Below are positions 46,115 to 64,000 of a stretch of 64,000 nucleotides of DNA, piece after piece. The notes below the pieces were generated by a model. The model worked only from the letters and a program-made list of their open reading frames with translations, did no database searches and was not told the DNA's origin. Where the stretch lies: assembly GCF_009377345.1 (NCBI RefSeq), contig NZ_WBSL01000006.1:1-64000 (forward strand). The letters are read 5' to 3'. The stretch is from Deinococcus terrestris. GTDB taxonomy: Bacteria > Deinococcota > Deinococci > Deinococcales > Deinococcaceae. The position numbers were made by a program, and so were the translations under genes. How positions within the stretch are numbered: the first letter of the stretch is position 1; each line of letters opens with the position of its first letter.

Positions 46115-47422
46115 ATGACCTCCGCCTTGAACATCCCCGACCTGATCCGCAAGAAGCGCGACGGCGAAGCCCACACCCGCGCCGAACTTGAACAACTTGT
46201 GCTGGGCTACACGCGCGGCGACGTGCCCGACTATCAGGTCAGCGCGTGGCTGATGGCCGTCTACCTGCGCGGCATGACCGCCGGGGAAACCGCCGACCTG
46301 ACCCTAGTGATGGCCGACTCAGGCGACCAGATGGACCTTGGCGACTTGCCGCGCACCGTGGACAAGCACTCGACGGGCGGCGTGGGCGACAAGACCAGTC
46401 TGATCCTGACGCCCATGCTCGCCGCCCTCGGCCTGACCGTCGCCAAGATGAGCGGGCGCGGGCTGGCCCACACGGGCGGCACCATCGACAAGCTAGAGAG
46501 CTTTTCCGGCTGGAGCCCCGACCTCCCCGAGGACCGCTTTCTGGCCCAGGCGAGCGAGATCGGCCTCGCGCTGATCGGGCAAACCAGGGACCTCGCCCCT
46601 GCCGACGGCAAGCTCTACGCCCTGCGCGACGTGACCGCCACGGTGGACTGCCTGCCGCTGATCGCCTCTTCCATCATGAGCAAGAAGCTGGCGTCGGGGG
46701 CGCACACGGTCGTTCTCGACGTGAAGGTGGGGGCCGGGGCCTTTATGCGGACGCTGGAGGACGGCCGGGGCCTCGCCCGCGCGATGGTGGACATCGGCAC
46801 CCGCGCCGGACGGCAGGTTCGCGCCGTGCTGACCGACATGGACACCCCGCTGGGGCACATGGCGGGGAACAGCCTGGAGGTGCAGGAAGCCCTGAGCACC
46901 CTGCGCGGCGAAGGCCCCGAGGACCTCACCGAGTTGTGCGTGGCCCTGGCGGTCGAGGCGCTCGCGGCCCACGGCGAGGACCCCGCAGAGGCTGAGGCCC
47001 GTGCCCGCGCGACCCTGACGGACGGCTCGGCCCTGGCGAAGTTCCGCGCCTTCGTGAAGGCCCAGGGCGGGGACGCCGCGCTGGTGGACTACCCCGAGCG
47101 GCTGGACGTGGCCCCCGGCCGCTCGGACGTGGTGGCCCCCGCTTCCGGCTTTGTCGAACGCCTTGATGCCCTCGCGGTGGGCCGGGCGGTCCTCGTGCTG
47201 GGAGGTGGACGGGAGCGCCAGGGCGAGGCCATTGACCACGGGGTCGGGGTGGAAGTGCTGAAGAAGCCCGGCGAGGCGGTGGGGGCAGGCGAACCCGTCT
47301 TGCGCCTCTATCACCGGGACGGCCGGGGACTGGAGGCGGCCCGCGCCCTGCTGGAGGAGGGGCTGGCGGTGACGGACCGGGCGCCCGAGCCCCAGCCGCT
47401 GATCCTCGACCGGGTGAACTGA
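46115..47422 (+). CDS. pdp: Pyrimidine-nucleoside (thymidine) phosphorylase
   Basis: A 435-residue nucleoside phosphorylase [22 protein letters not shown] (phosphate-binding signature), [37 protein letters not shown], and a C-terminal PYNP domain ([20 protein letters not shown]). It cleaves pyrimidine nucleosides to base and ribose-1-phosphate for salvage. TACACT lies 6 nt before ATG 46115 (leaderless). Confidence 0.94.
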   Translation: MTSALNIPDLIRKKRDGEAHTRAELEQLVLGYTRGDVPDYQVSAWLMAVYLRGMTAGETADLTLVMADSGDQMDLGDLPRTVDKHSTGGVGDKTSLILTPMLAALGLTVAKMSGRGLAHTGGTIDKLESFSGWSPDLPEDRFLAQASEIGLALIGQTRDLAPADGKLYALRDVTATVDCLPLIASSIMSKKLASGAHTVVLDVKVGAGAFMRTLEDGRGLARAMVDIGTRAGRQVRAVLTDMDTPLGHMAGNSLEVQEALSTLRGEGPEDLTELCVALAVEALAAHGEDPAEAEARARATLTDGSALAKFRAFVKAQGGDAALVDYPERLDVAPGRSDVVAPASGFVERLDALAVGRAVLVLGGGRERQGEAIDHGVGVEVLKKPGEAVGAGEPVLRLYHRDGRGLEAARALLEEGLAVTDRAPEPQPLILDRVN

Positions 47423-47478
47423 GCCCCGGCCCCGACTTCGGGCCCGGCCCGGTGACGGGGGAATGCTAGGCTCACCCC

Positions 47479-47943
47479 ATGCGGATGCGGACCATCGTGC
47501 TGATCGTCATCGTGGTGCTGGCGGCCATATTCGCGGTCATCAACCGCCACGCGCTGATGTTCGGGCATACCCTCAACCTGGGCTTCGTGACCTACCGGGG
47601 CGTGCCGCTGGGGCTGATCCTGCTGCTGACGGGCCTCTTCCTGGCGCTGATCTTTTACCTGTGGGGCAATGTGGACCGCCTGCGTGCCCAGGCCGACAGC
47701 GCCCGGCTGCTGCGCGACATGGAAGCGCTGCGGGCCAACCTCGACGCGCAGGAGGGCAGCCGTTTTGCCCAGCTTCAGGCCTATATCGACGAGCGCTTCG
47801 AAACGCTGGGCCAGAGCGTGAGCCGCCCGGCCCTGCCCTCATCCGATCTCTCGGAGACGAATGCCCGCCTCGACGCCCTGCAACGCGACCTGAACCTGCA
47901 ACTCGCGCAGATGGACGATTACCTCAAGCGGCGGCTGAAGTAA
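47479..47943 (+). CDS. LapA-domain membrane protein
   Basis: A 154-residue protein with two membrane helices (TIVLIVIVVLAAIFAVIN and GLILLLTGLFLALIFYLWG) and a cytoplasmic coiled-coil tail (LRAQADSARLLRDMEALRAN). The layout matches the LapA/DUF1049 family, which has a role in LPS assembly in Gram-negative bacteria; here the role is unclear. TAGGCT lies 7 nt before the ATG. Confidence 0.82.
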   Translation: MRMRTIVLIVIVVLAAIFAVINRHALMFGHTLNLGFVTYRGVPLGLILLLTGLFLALIFYLWGNVDRLRAQADSARLLRDMEALRANLDAQEGSRFAQLQAYIDERFETLGQSVSRPALPSSDLSETNARLDALQRDLNLQLAQMDDYLKRRLK

Positions 47944-47987
47944 GGCCCCCCACCTCCTTGCACCCGGTTCAGAACTGGGGTCCGGTC

Positions 47988-48018
47988 CTTCCCGGCGCGT
48001 CTAGAATGCGCCGGGAAG
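47988..48018. promoter_or_regulatory. 31-bp palindrome upstream of accD
   Basis: CTTCCCGGCGC-N9-GCGCCGGGAAG is a perfect 11+11 inverted repeat with TAGAAT, a good -10 box, in its centre. It may be an operator for accDA or the terminator of the LapA gene (CTGGTTTT follows). No strong -35 box is seen at the right distance. Confidence 0.5.
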
Positions 48019-48048
48019 CTGGTTTTCCCCAAAGAGGAGTGAAAAGGC

Positions 48049-48909
<861 letters not shown>

Positions 48910-48913
<4 letters not shown>

Positions 48914-49857
48914 CCGCCCCCGCCGACACCCTGCGCGAGCTCGAAGCCCGGCTGCGCGACCTGGAAGACACGGCGCAGCGCACGGGCCAGAATCTCGACG
49001 CCGCCTTGATTCCGCTGCGGGCCGAGGTCGAGCGGCTCCGTGGCGAGGGGCACGCCCGCCTGACCCGCTGGGAACGGGTGGGCCTGGCGCGGGCAGCGGG
49101 CCGCCCCACCGCGCTGGACTACGTGGAGCGCCTCTGCACCGACTTCACCGAGCTGCACGGCGACCGCGCCTACGGTGACGACCCCGCCCTGCTCGGCGGC
49201 CCGGCCCGCTGGGGCGAGACGCCCGTCATGCTCCTGATGCAGCAGAAGGGCCGCGACACCAAGAGCAAGATTCGCCGCCGCTTCGGCATGAGCAACCCCG
49301 AGGGCTACCGCAAGGCGATCCGGCTGATGGACATGGCCGACCGCTTCGGGCTGCCCGTCGTGACCCTGATCGACACGCCCGGCGCCTACCCCGGCATCGA
49401 GGCCGAGGAGCGCGGCCAGGGCTGGGCCATCGCGGAGAGCATTCAGCGGATGGTGCGCCTGCACGTGCCCGCCGTCTGCGCCGTGATCGGCGAGGGTGGC
49501 TCGGGCGGGGCGCTCGCGCTGGGGGTGGGCAACCGGGTGCTGATTCAGGAAAATGCCTGGTACTCGGTGATCTCGCCTGAGGGCGCGGCCTCCATCATCT
49601 GGAAGGACGCGGCCAAGGCCCCCGAGGCGGCCGAGGCGCTCAAGCTCACCGCCCCCGACCTGCTGGGGCTGGGGCTGGTCGAGGAGGTCGTGCCCGAACC
49701 CGTGGGGGGCGCCCACCTCGACCCCGACGCGGCGGCCCGCTCGCTGGGCGAGGCCGTGTCGCGGCACCTCGCGGAGCTGTCGGGGCTGGGGCCGGACGAG
49801 CTGAAGGCCGGGCGCTCGGCCCGCTTCCGGGCGCTGGGGGCGTTCCGGGAGGAATAA
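48910..49857 (+). CDS. accA: Acetyl-CoA carboxylase carboxyltransferase alpha subunit
   Basis: A 315-residue subunit with [10 protein letters not shown] at the N-terminus, [54 protein letters not shown] and [18 protein letters not shown] start, translationally coupled to accD, giving equal subunit amounts. The biotin carboxylase and carrier are not in this window. Confidence 0.97.
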
Positions 49858-49870
49858 CGCTTCTCGCTGG

Positions 49871-49905
49871 GGGGCCGCCGGGGGTGTGAGGCCTCCGGCG
49901 GCCCC
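49871..49905 (+). terminator. Terminator of accDA
   Basis: GGGGCCGCCGG and CCGGCGGCCCC form a perfect 11-bp stem, 13 nt after the accA stop. The T-tract is weak (TCT). Confidence 0.7.
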
Positions 49906-49944
49906 TCTGCTGGGTCCGTTGCCCCTGCGCGGTAGGGTGACCCC

Positions 49945-51558
49945 ATGCTCCCGCTGCTCGACCTGCTGGCCCAGAATCCGGTGCTGACCCTCTTCACAGT
50001 GCTGCTGCTGGGGTTCGCGCTGGGGGGCGTGCGGGTCTTTGGCTTTAGTCTGGGGGTGGCGGGGGTCTTGTTCGCAGGCCTGTTCGTGAGTGCGCTCGAC
50101 CCGCGCATCGCGCTCGATCCCGCCGTGTACGAACTGGGGCTGGCCCTGTTCGTGTACGCCATCGCGCTGGCGAGCGGCGGGCACGTCCTGTCCTCGTTCG
50201 GGCGGGCCGGGCTGATTCGCAATGGGCTGGTGCTGGGGCTGCTCACGCTGGGGGCGGGGCTGACCCTGGGGCTGGGGCGGCTGCTGGGTCTGGAGCCCGC
50301 GCTCACGGCGGGGCTGTACACCGGGGCGCTCACGAGTACCCCGGCCCTCGCGGGCGTGATCGAGGCGGTCGCGGGGCAGCCCGGCGCGGGGGACCCGGTG
50401 GTGGCCTACTCCATCGCGTATCCCATGGGCGTGATCGGGGTGATGCTGGCCCTCTTCTTCTTCGAGCGCCGCTTCCGGCCCGACTACGCCGCCGAGGCGC
50501 GGGCACTAGGCGTCTCGGGCGAGGAACCCGTCACCCGCACCCTGCGGGTCACCGACGGGCGCGAGCTGACGGTGGAGTCCTTCGTGCGGGCGCACGGCGG
50601 GCGGGTGGTGTTCGGTCGGCTGCTGCACGGCGGGCACCTTGAGACGGCTGAGGCGGGGTCGGTGCTGCGGGGGGGCGACCTCGTGTCGGTGACGGGCGCT
50701 CCCGCCGACGTGGCCGCCGTGATCCGGGTGCTGGGCGAGGAGGTGGCGCAGTCCCTGAGCGAGGACCGCTCGGTGCTGGACTTCCGGCGCATCTTCGTGT
50801 CCAGCCCCGGGGTGGCGGGGCGGCGCCTGTCCGAGCTGCGGGTCAACGAGCGGCTGGGCGCCACCGTCACCCGCGTGCGCCGGGGTGACCGCGACATCGT
50901 GCCGGACGGCCGCACCGTGCTGGAACTCGGCGACCGGGTGCGCGTGCTGGCCCCGCGCGGGCGGATGGCGGAGGTCACCCGCTTTTTCGGGGACTCCTAC
51001 CGCCACCTCTCGGAGATCAACCTGCTCACCTTCAGCCTGGGGCTGGTGCTGGGGCTGCTGGTGGGCACGCTGCCCTTGCCACTGCCGGGGGGCGGTACCT
51101 TCCGGCTGGGGGTGGCGGGGGGGCCGCTGCTGGTGGGGCTGGTGCTGGGGGCGCTGGGCCGCAGCGGGCGCGTCGTGTGGAACATTCCCTACAGCGCCAA
51201 TCTCACCCTGCGGCAGTTCGGGCTGGCCCTCTTTCTGGCTGGGGTAGGCCTGCGCAGCGGTGGGCGCTTCGCCGCGCAGCTCGCCACCGCCGAGGGACTT
51301 GCCCTGCTGCTTGCAGGAGCGGCGGTCACCCTGAGCGTGACCGGCGCCCTGCTGTGGACCGGCTACCGGCTGCTGCGCTTGCCCTATAGCCTGCTCTCCG
51401 GCCTCGCAGCGGGGCTGGACACCCAGCCCGCCGTGCTGGGCTACGCCACCGAGCGCACCCGGAGCGAGGTGCCCGAACTGGGTTACGCCTCGGTGTACCC
51501 CGCAGCCTTGATCGGCAAGATTCTGCTCGCGCAGCTCATCTTGCGGCTGGCGGGGTAA
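49945..51558 (+). CDS. AAE-family (aspartate:alanine exchanger-like, YidE/YbjL) transporter with TrkA_C domains
   Basis: A 537-residue protein: two blocks of about five membrane helices flank two TrkA_C ligand domains (about 190-350: [43 protein letters not shown]-like [31 protein letters not shown]). The repeated half-transporter motif [10 protein letters not shown] and [13 protein letters not shown] is typical of AspT/YidE. Substrate unknown, probably a dicarboxylate or amino acid. TAGGGT lies 7 nt before the ATG. Confidence 0.9.
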   Translation: MLPLLDLLAQNPVLTLFTVLLLGFALGGVRVFGFSLGVAGVLFAGLFVSALDPRIALDPAVYELGLALFVYAIALASGGHVLSSFGRAGLIRNGLVLGLLTLGAGLTLGLGRLLGLEPALTAGLYTGALTSTPALAGVIEAVAGQPGAGDPVVAYSIAYPMGVIGVMLALFFFERRFRPDYAAEARALGVSGEEPVTRTLRVTDGRELTVESFVRAHGGRVVFGRLLHGGHLETAEAGSVLRGGDLVSVTGAPADVAAVIRVLGEEVAQSLSEDRSVLDFRRIFVSSPGVAGRRLSELRVNERLGATVTRVRRGDRDIVPDGRTVLELGDRVRVLAPRGRMAEVTRFFGDSYRHLSEINLLTFSLGLVLGLLVGTLPLPLPGGGTFRLGVAGGPLLVGLVLGALGRSGRVVWNIPYSANLTLRQFGLALFLAGVGLRSGGRFAAQLATAEGLALLLAGAAVTLSVTGALLWTGYRLLRLPYSLLSGLAAGLDTQPAVLGYATERTRSEVPELGYASVYPAALIGKILLAQLILRLAG

Positions 51559-51563
51559 AGGCC

Positions 51564-51600
51564 GGGGCGGACAGGCTTCCCAGTGAAGCCTGTCCGCCCC
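51564..51600. terminator. Bidirectional terminator, perfect 16-bp stem
   Basis: GGGGCGGACAGGCTTC (51564-51579) and GAAGCCTGTCCGCCCC (51585-51600) with a 5-nt loop, between the convergent transporter and exporter genes. No T-tract in either direction, but stem stability is very high. Confidence 0.75.
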
Positions 51601-51611
51601 CAGTGGCCGGG

Positions 51612-51932
51612 TCAGTGCCCGCTCGTCGCCTTCAACCCAATAATCGCCACGATCATCATGCCCAGAAACAGCAGGCGGCTGAGGGTCGCGGGTTCCTTGA
51701 ACAGCACGATGCCCAGAATGGCCGCGCCCACCGCCCCGATGCCCACCCACACTCCGTAGGCCGTGCCGATGGGCAGCGTCCGCGCCGCCAGCCCCAGCAG
51801 GCCCATGCTGGCGACCATGCTCAGCACGGTCAGCAGCGTGGGCAGGGGCCGGGTAAAGCCCTCGGTGTACTTCAGACCAATTGCCCAGCCGACTTCCAGC
51901 AGCCCGGCGATCACCAGCAGCGTCCATGCCAT
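51612..51932 (-). CDS. gdx: Guanidinium exporter of the SMR family (Gdx/SugE)
   Basis: A 106-residue small multidrug resistance protein with four helices. Conserved E13 is in TM1 ([16 protein letters not shown]). The Gdx-type signatures are [19 protein letters not shown] and [17 protein letters not shown]. Gdx proteins export guanidinium in exchange for protons. The RBS GGGGGAGG is 6 nt before the ATG and directly follows a guanidine-III riboswitch, which fixes the subfamily assignment as Gdx rather than EmrE. Confidence 0.94.
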   Translation of the reverse strand: MAWTLLVIAGLLEVGWAIGLKYTEGFTRPLPTLLTVLSMVASMGLLGLAARTLPIGTAYGVWVGIGAVGAAILGIVLFKEPATLSRLLFLGMMIVAIIGLKATSGH

Positions 51933-51942
51933 ACGACCTCCC

Positions 51943-51988
<46 letters not shown>

Positions 51989-52065
51989 AGTTCGGCCCCC
52001 CCCCATCCTGTCCAGCGCAGAGGGGCGACTGAGAAGCAGTCTAGCGGCCCCATGTAAGCAAAGGA

Positions 52066-52101
52066 GGAGCGGCGTGTAAGCCTCCCGCTACACGCCGCTC
52101 C
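52066..52101 (-). terminator. Terminator of the liv operon
   Basis: GGAGCGGCGTGTA and TACACGCCGCTCC form a perfect 13-bp stem with a 10-nt loop. On the minus strand TCCTTTGCTT follows. The segment 51989-52065 carries TAGACT on the minus strand (near 52027-52032), a probable gdx -10. Confidence 0.82.
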
Positions 52102-52117
52102 CGCTGGGGACTGACCG

Positions 52118-54627
<2,510 letters not shown>

Positions 54628-54664
54628 CGGGCGCCCCCCCCGTGACGAAGTCCACTCACCCGGA

Positions 54665-55525
<861 letters not shown>

Positions 55526-55572
55526 GGTGGGGTCTCCTGAAAAGCGCGAGAGGCCGGGAAGAAAGCAAAGGA

Positions 55573-55603
55573 GGCCGCGTCCCGCTGGGTAGGGGGCGCG
55601 GCC
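55573..55603 (-). terminator. Attenuating hairpin between the binding protein gene and livH
   Basis: GGCCGCG and CGCGGCC (with further GTCCC/GGGGG pairing) form a strong stem in the 148-nt gap after the binding-protein gene. On the minus strand TCCTTTG follows. A partial terminator here would give more binding protein than permease, as is common in ABC operons. Confidence 0.6.
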
Positions 55604-55673
55604 AGGGCCGGATGGGGAAGAGGCCGCGCCGCCGGGCGTGGAACGCGGGGGGCGGACCTCTGCGGCATTCCGT

Positions 55674-56813
<1,140 letters not shown>

Positions 56814-56990
56814 AAGACCTCCGGTGCAGTTCTGAACACCGCACGAGACTTGACGTGTGCCAGGTGGGCTGGCAGCCGAACAGCGCAGGATTGTGGGTAG
56901 GCGCATGCTGGCATGGACACGGGGGGGTGTCAATTGTCCAGCCCCCATTCCTTCACCGTTCCCGGCGCGGGCCGTACACTGCCGGGCGCG

Positions 56991-57464
56991 ATGACCGACT
57001 CTGCGCCCGTTCAGCCCCCCCAGCCCCGCACCCCTGCGCCCCGGAGCCGCGCCCGGATGCTCGAACTCGTCTTCCCCAAGGACACCAACTACCTGGGCAC
57101 CGCTTTCGGGGGTTTCGTGCTGTCGCTGATGGACAAGGCGGCGAGCGTGGCGGCGGTGCGGCACGCGGGGCCGGGGGGCGCAGTGGTCACGGCGCGGATG
57201 GACGGGGTGGACTTCCGCACACCCATCCGGGTGGGGGACGCGGTGGCCCTCGACGCCCGCGTGGTGCGGGTGGGCCGCTCCTCCATGACCATTCAGGTGG
57301 ATGTGTACCGCGAGCACATGGCCTCCGGCGAGCAGGAACTCGCCACCACGGGCCTGTTCGTCTTCGTGGCGATCGGCGAGGACGGCACTCCCCGCCCGGT
57401 GCCCCCCCTGGCCGAGGGCCTGGACATCGCCAGCGCCCACCCTGACGCCGAGGCCCGGCCCTGA
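56991..57464 (+). CDS. Acyl-CoA thioesterase, YciA-like hotdog fold
   Basis: A 157-residue hotdog protein: [20 protein letters not shown] and [20 protein letters not shown] contain the active-site Asp, followed by [20 protein letters not shown] and a short C-terminal tail. It hydrolyses acyl-CoA. TACACT lies 9-10 nt before ATG 56991 and there is no RBS. The stop overlaps the next gene. Confidence 0.9.
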   Translation: MTDSAPVQPPQPRTPAPRSRARMLELVFPKDTNYLGTAFGGFVLSLMDKAASVAAVRHAGPGGAVVTARMDGVDFRTPIRVGDAVALDARVVRVGRSSMTIQVDVYREHMASGEQELATTGLFVFVAIGEDGTPRPVPPLAEGLDIASAHPDAEARP

Positions 57465-58078
57465 GCACCGCTCCCCTCCAGCTCACGCTGATTCGCCACG
57501 GGGCGACTGCCTGGAACGGCGAGGGCCGCTGGCAGGGCTGGACCGACACGCCGCTGGGCGAGTTGGGGGAGAGACAGGCCGCGCGGCTGGCGGGGCGGCT
57601 CCTCGGCACCGACCCCGGACAGGTTCACTCCAGCGACCTTCAGCGGGCGGTGGACACGGCCCTCCTCGCCCTGCCCGGCGAGCCCCTGACCCTCGACGTG
57701 CGCCTGCGCGAACTGCACTTCGGGCGCTACGAGGGCGCGACCTCCGAGCAGGTGCTGCACGACCCCGAGTACGCCGCGTGGCAGCGCGACCCCTGGCGCC
57801 TGCCCGCGCCCGGCGGCGGCGAGAGCCTGGAGGCAGTGGGAGAGCGGATGCGCGACTGGGCCGAGGGGCTGCCCGGCGGGACCGTCACCGCCTTCACCCA
57901 TGGGGCGGCGCTGCGGGCGCTGCTGTGCACCCTCTTCGGCTGGCCCGCGACCCCGCAGCCGGGGTACGTGCTGCCCTTTCCCTACCGCCACGCGCACACC
58001 GGCCTGACCCGGCTGGAGCGTGGCGCGGCGGGCTGGACGCTGATCATGTACAACGACCACGCGCATCTGGAGGGGTAA
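57461..58078 (+). CDS. Histidine phosphatase (phosphoglycerate mutase-like), CTG start
   Basis: A 205-residue histidine phosphatase: [20 protein letters not shown] with the catalytic His, [23 protein letters not shown] with the acid Glu, and [12 protein letters not shown] with the second His. No ATG, GTG or TTG lies in frame between the RHG motif and the upstream gene. The only plausible start is CTG 57461, which overlaps the thioesterase TGA (CTGA) just as GTGA and ATGA do in other operons here. Substrate unknown. Confidence 0.82.
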   Translation: MSTAPLQLTLIRHGATAWNGEGRWQGWTDTPLGELGERQAARLAGRLLGTDPGQVHSSDLQRAVDTALLALPGEPLTLDVRLRELHFGRYEGATSEQVLHDPEYAAWQRDPWRLPAPGGGESLEAVGERMRDWAEGLPGGTVTAFTHGAALRALLCTLFGWPATPQPGYVLPFPYRHAHTGLTRLERGAAGWTLIMYNDHAHLEG

Positions 58079-58134
58079 AGGGTCGTCAGCAGCCAGTCGC
58101 CAGGACCCCACCGGAGCGGCGGGGGGCTGCTCCT

Positions 58135-58656
58135 TTACTGATTTGCCAGCGCCAACCGCACGTGCGCGAGGTGATGCCGGAGGTGCCAGTCGTGCTTGGC
58201 GACGAGGCGCCACAGGTCCTGCTCGCCCTCCTGCGGGTGGGTGACGCGGCGGGTGAACTGCGCGGGGTCGGTGCCGCGCAGCAGGGCCGTCCAGCGCATG
58301 TTCGCGGCGTCCATCAGCCCCAGCGCCTCCCCCACGGGCAGCGCCGCGTCCGCCAGCCCGAGCCACGCCTCCTGCGCGAACGGCTGAATGACGTAGCCCT
58401 CCACTGTCAGGCCATATTTCAGGCGGTTCAGGCCGTGCAGATGCGCGTCCGCCGCGTGGTGCGCGAGCTGGGCCACCGTCCAACTGCCGGGGCGGTAGGT
58501 GCGGGCCAGCGCCCCCGCGTCCAGCCCGGTTACGGCGTTCCGCCAATCGCGCCCGGTCGACTCCATCCGCAGGGCGACGGCCTCCAGCGCCGCCCGGTCC
58601 CGCGCGGGTAGGTCCTGAATCGGGCCGATAGGAAAGCGGCGGTCCTGGGCAGTCAT
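58135..58656 (-). CDS. DinB-fold putative metal-dependent hydrolase (BstA/YfiT-like)
   Basis: A 173-residue protein resembling Bacillus YfiT/Bst[38 protein letters not shown], and the C-terminal [17 protein letters not shown] with the HxxxH metal site. BstA is a bacillithiol S-transferase; Deinococcus makes bacillithiol, so this is a good candidate. Upstream on the minus strand is a short gap with no clear RBS. Confidence 0.88.
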   Translation of the reverse strand: MTAQDRRFPIGPIQDLPARDRAALEAVALRMESTGRDWRNAVTGLDAGALARTYRPGSWTVAQLAHHAADAHLHGLNRLKYGLTVEGYVIQPFAQEAWLGLADAALPVGEALGLMDAANMRWTALLRGTDPAQFTRRVTHPQEGEQDLWRLVAKHDWHLRHHLAHVRLALANQ

Positions 58657-58703
58657 GGGGGCAGTATCCCCCGCCCGGTGACCTCCCTGCTAAGCTCCCC
58701 TCC

Positions 58704-59300
58704 ATGCTGACCTTCACCGAGGCGGCCCGGCAGCCCGCCGCCGTGGTCGGCGCCGAGACGCACCGGCTGGCCGCGCACGCCGGGCGCCTGAGCGCCGGGA
58801 TGGTGGTGCCCGCGAGCTACGAGGAGGCCTTTTACCGGGGCAACAACCTGCCCGAGCAGCTCCGGCGCCTCTTCTCGGTCCTCAATCCCGCCCGGCTGGA
58901 CGAGGACCTGCTGGAGGCGCTCGCTCCCCGCGCCGCCGAGCTGATTCGCACGAGTGCTTTGTCAGACGACGCGGTGCAACTGTTCTACCGGGCGCTGGGC
59001 AATGCTCGGCTGCTGGGCGGCGAGCTGCACCTGCGGCGATCCGGCGAGCGCGAGGTGGAAACGGCGCAAGTCGCCCCACCCGGCACGGCGGCCCTGCACG
59101 CCCTCAAGCGGCTGTGGGCGCTGGACTGGACCTTCGAAGCCGTGCTGGCGCGGCTGGACGATCACGGCAGCGTGGGCCTGGAAGCCCGTCCGGTGCTGCT
59201 GTTCGCGGGTGAACCGGGCCGCCCCAACTCTGACCTCGCCGCCGAGCTGGGGGTGGGGACGGCGCTGGTCAACGGGCGGGGGCTGGTGGGCCTGCCCTGA
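58704..59300 (+). CDS. Conserved hypothetical protein, 198 residues
   Basis: A soluble, largely helical protein ([52 protein letters not shown]) with a C-terminal alternation of strands ([20 protein letters not shown]). No motif recognised. TAAGCT lies 7-8 nt before the ATG, so it is a real leaderless-type gene. It is convergent with the CAP-domain gene, 7 nt apart. Confidence 0.7.
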   Translation: MLTFTEAARQPAAVVGAETHRLAAHAGRLSAGMVVPASYEEAFYRGNNLPEQLRRLFSVLNPARLDEDLLEALAPRAAELIRTSALSDDAVQLFYRALGNARLLGGELHLRRSGEREVETAQVAPPGTAALHALKRLWALDWTFEAVLARLDDHGSVGLEARPVLLFAGEPGRPNSDLAAELGVGTALVNGRGLVGLP

Positions 59301-59307
59301 CCGGGGC

Positions 59308-59925
59308 TTACCAGCCCGCCGTGTTCAGCACCCAGTAGGCCCGGCCCGCCCCGTCGGCCCGCGCCACGCTGCCGTGGGGCACCGGGCTGTACAGGGCCGC
59401 GCAGTGCGAGACGCTGCCCTTCCACGCCGCGATGACCTCGGCGGGATCGGTCATTCCGGCGGCGAGGCTTTCCTCGAAGCGCAAGGTCATGCCCGCAGGG
59501 GGGGCGGGTTTGAAGCCCGCCTCCACCATGCGCCGGGCCGGGGTGCTCGTCCCGAGTTTATGGGGAAGCTCCAGGGTGCCCCGGCCCGCCAGCACCACCG
59601 CGTACCGGGTCGCCGCCTCGTGCAGGTGCCCCTCGAAGGTCAGCGCGGCGCGGGCCGGGAACGTCCGGCCGTCCGGGCAGGTACCGCCCCGGCGGCGCTC
59701 GGCGTTCACGGCGTCCAGCATGGCCTTCTCGGCCCCCGACTGCGGGAATCCGGCCACGGGAACGAGCGCAGGGCGGAAGTCGGCGGACCCCTGGTAGCTG
59801 AAGGTGTCGGCGTAGTCGGAGTCGCTGACGGTCACGGTGACGCCGCCCGCGCCGGGAGCGGGGGTGGGGCCGCCGCAGGCGGCGAGCAGCAGGGAAAGCA
59901 GCAGGGCAGGCAGGGCGATACGCAT
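59308..59925 (-). CDS. CAP/SCP-domain lipoprotein
   Basis: A 204-residue secreted protein with a lipoprotein signal ([15 protein letters not shown]; lipobox LAAC). A CAP (SCP/PR1) domain follows: [55 protein letters not shown], and [13 protein letters not shown] proteins are extracellular with varied roles. GGAGGTG lies 6 nt before ATG 59925. Confidence 0.88.
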   Translation of the reverse strand: MRIALPALLLSLLLAACGGPTPAPGAGGVTVTVSDSDYADTFSYQGSADFRPALVPVAGFPQSGAEKAMLDAVNAERRRGGTCPDGRTFPARAALTFEGHLHEAATRYAVVLAGRGTLELPHKLGTSTPARRMVEAGFKPAPPAGMTLRFEESLAAGMTDPAEVIAAWKGSVSHCAALYSPVPHGSVARADGAGRAYWVLNTAGW

Positions 59926-60025
59926 GGGGGGCACCTCCGGGGAAACCAGCGTCAGCGTAGGGCCTGACCCCTCCCTGCGGGCTTGCCTCTTCGGGGGGGC
60001 CATCCGGGGGTGTTAGCCTCCCCCC

Positions 60026-60862
<837 letters not shown>

Positions 60863-60867
60863 GGAGA

Positions 60868-60933
60868 GCGGCCAGCTTCCAGCGACCAGCCGCCAGATCG
60901 GGGGGCTTTTGCTGGAAGCTGGCCGCTGGTCGC
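60868..60933. repeat. Nested inverted repeats between the hydratase-like gene and mdh
   Basis: GCGGCCAGCTTCCAGC (60868-60883) and GCTGGAAGCTGGCCGC (60911-60926) are a perfect 16-bp inverted repeat. GCGACCAGC (60882-60890) and GCTGGTCGC (60925-60933) give a second, mutually exclusive pair. It may terminate transcription or be a dispersed palindromic repeat. The stretch 60934-61020 holds only the mdh leader. Confidence 0.6.
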
Positions 60934-61033
60934 TGGCTGCCCGCCCTCGCTGTCTCCCCCACAGGCACGCCGCCTTCCTCTCGCCCCCGCGTTATTGTTG
61001 GGCGAAAAACTTCAACCCTGGGGAGGATTCACC

Positions 61034-62032
<999 letters not shown>

Positions 62033-62200
62033 AGGCCGGAAGGACAGGAGAGGGCGGGGCTTGCGGGCCTCGCCCTCTCGCATTGTGGGCTTGACGTGCT
62101 GTTCGGTGCTGGGTGGTGGGGGTCCGGCCCCTGGAGGACGCCGTGGCCGCATTGAAGATCGGCAGTCCTGCCGTTTCGTCCCCGTGACAGAATGCCCCCC

Positions 62201-64000
<1,800 letters not shown>

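Overview
The window comes from a high-GC member of Deinococcus. Evidence for this includes a 16S rRNA that is not linked to a 23S gene, a GlnRS with a YqeY/GatB-type tail, a Thermus-type 495-residue isocitrate dehydrogenase, a Thermus-like malate dehydrogenase, a DdrA/Rad52-like protein, and many genes preceded by a TAnnnT -10 box only 6-10 nt before the start codon with no ribosome binding site (leaderless transcription, as described for Deinococcus). This is mostly core chromosome. I see no insertion sequence, prophage or CRISPR array.

Layout. 0-6 kb: 16S rRNA 3' end with its own terminator, CarD, a ThiF/MoeB-type enzyme, PlsY and two large envelope proteins. 6-13.5 kb: an ispE-ispD-ubiX operon (minus strand), a cytochrome P450, and a DesK/DesR-like two-component pair encoded with an ABC-2 exporter. 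13.5-17.5 kb: an orphan terminated transcript, a DdrA-like protein, a phosphoesterase, tRNA-Asp/tRNA-Phe, and a truncated haemoglobin plus FAD-less reductase divergent from an Rrf2 regulator. 17.5-30.5 kb: alaS, an AAC(3)-family gene, a SARP-type response regulator, an amidohydrolase, yebC, carbonic anhydrase, icd, an APH(6)-like kinase, SRP RNA, tRNA-Leu and rpsO. 30.5-41.2 kb: a gamma-glutamylcyclotransferase-like protein, a secreted trypsin-like protease, a gene whose promoter holds a DdrO-type (RDRM-like) site, a GNAT, glnS, an amino-acid binding protein, a TPR protein, a frameshifted FtsH N-terminal paralogue and ftsH. 41.2-51.6 kb: a DinB-DinB-DUF1905-DinB operon divergent from a WYL regulator, a ferredoxin-CDGSH protein, pyrimidine-nucleoside phosphorylase, accD-accA and an AAE-family transporter. 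51.6-64 kb: a guanidinium exporter under a guanidine-III riboswitch, a liv branched-chain amino-acid ABC operon, a thioesterase/histidine-phosphatase pair, a fourth DinB-fold (BstA/YfiT-like) protein, a CAP-domain lipoprotein, an enoyl-CoA hydratase-like protein, mdh, and a prolyl oligopeptidase cut by the window end.

Themes. Isoprenoid supply (ispD, ispE) lies next to a P450. Fatty-acid/lipid genes (plsY, accDA, thioesterase, enoyl-CoA hydratase) and TCA enzymes (icd, mdh) are scattered as single units. Stress functions recur: the DdrA-like protein, the RDRM-promoter gene, four DinB-fold proteins, the globin/Rrf2 pair and guanidine export. The most worthwhile leads are the RDRM-like promoter at 32.3 kb, the doubly frameshifted FtsH ectodomain paralogue at 38.8 kb, the split globin-reductase with face-to-face promoters at 16.6 kb, the guanidine-III riboswitch at 51.97 kb and the DinB/WYL module at 42-44 kb.
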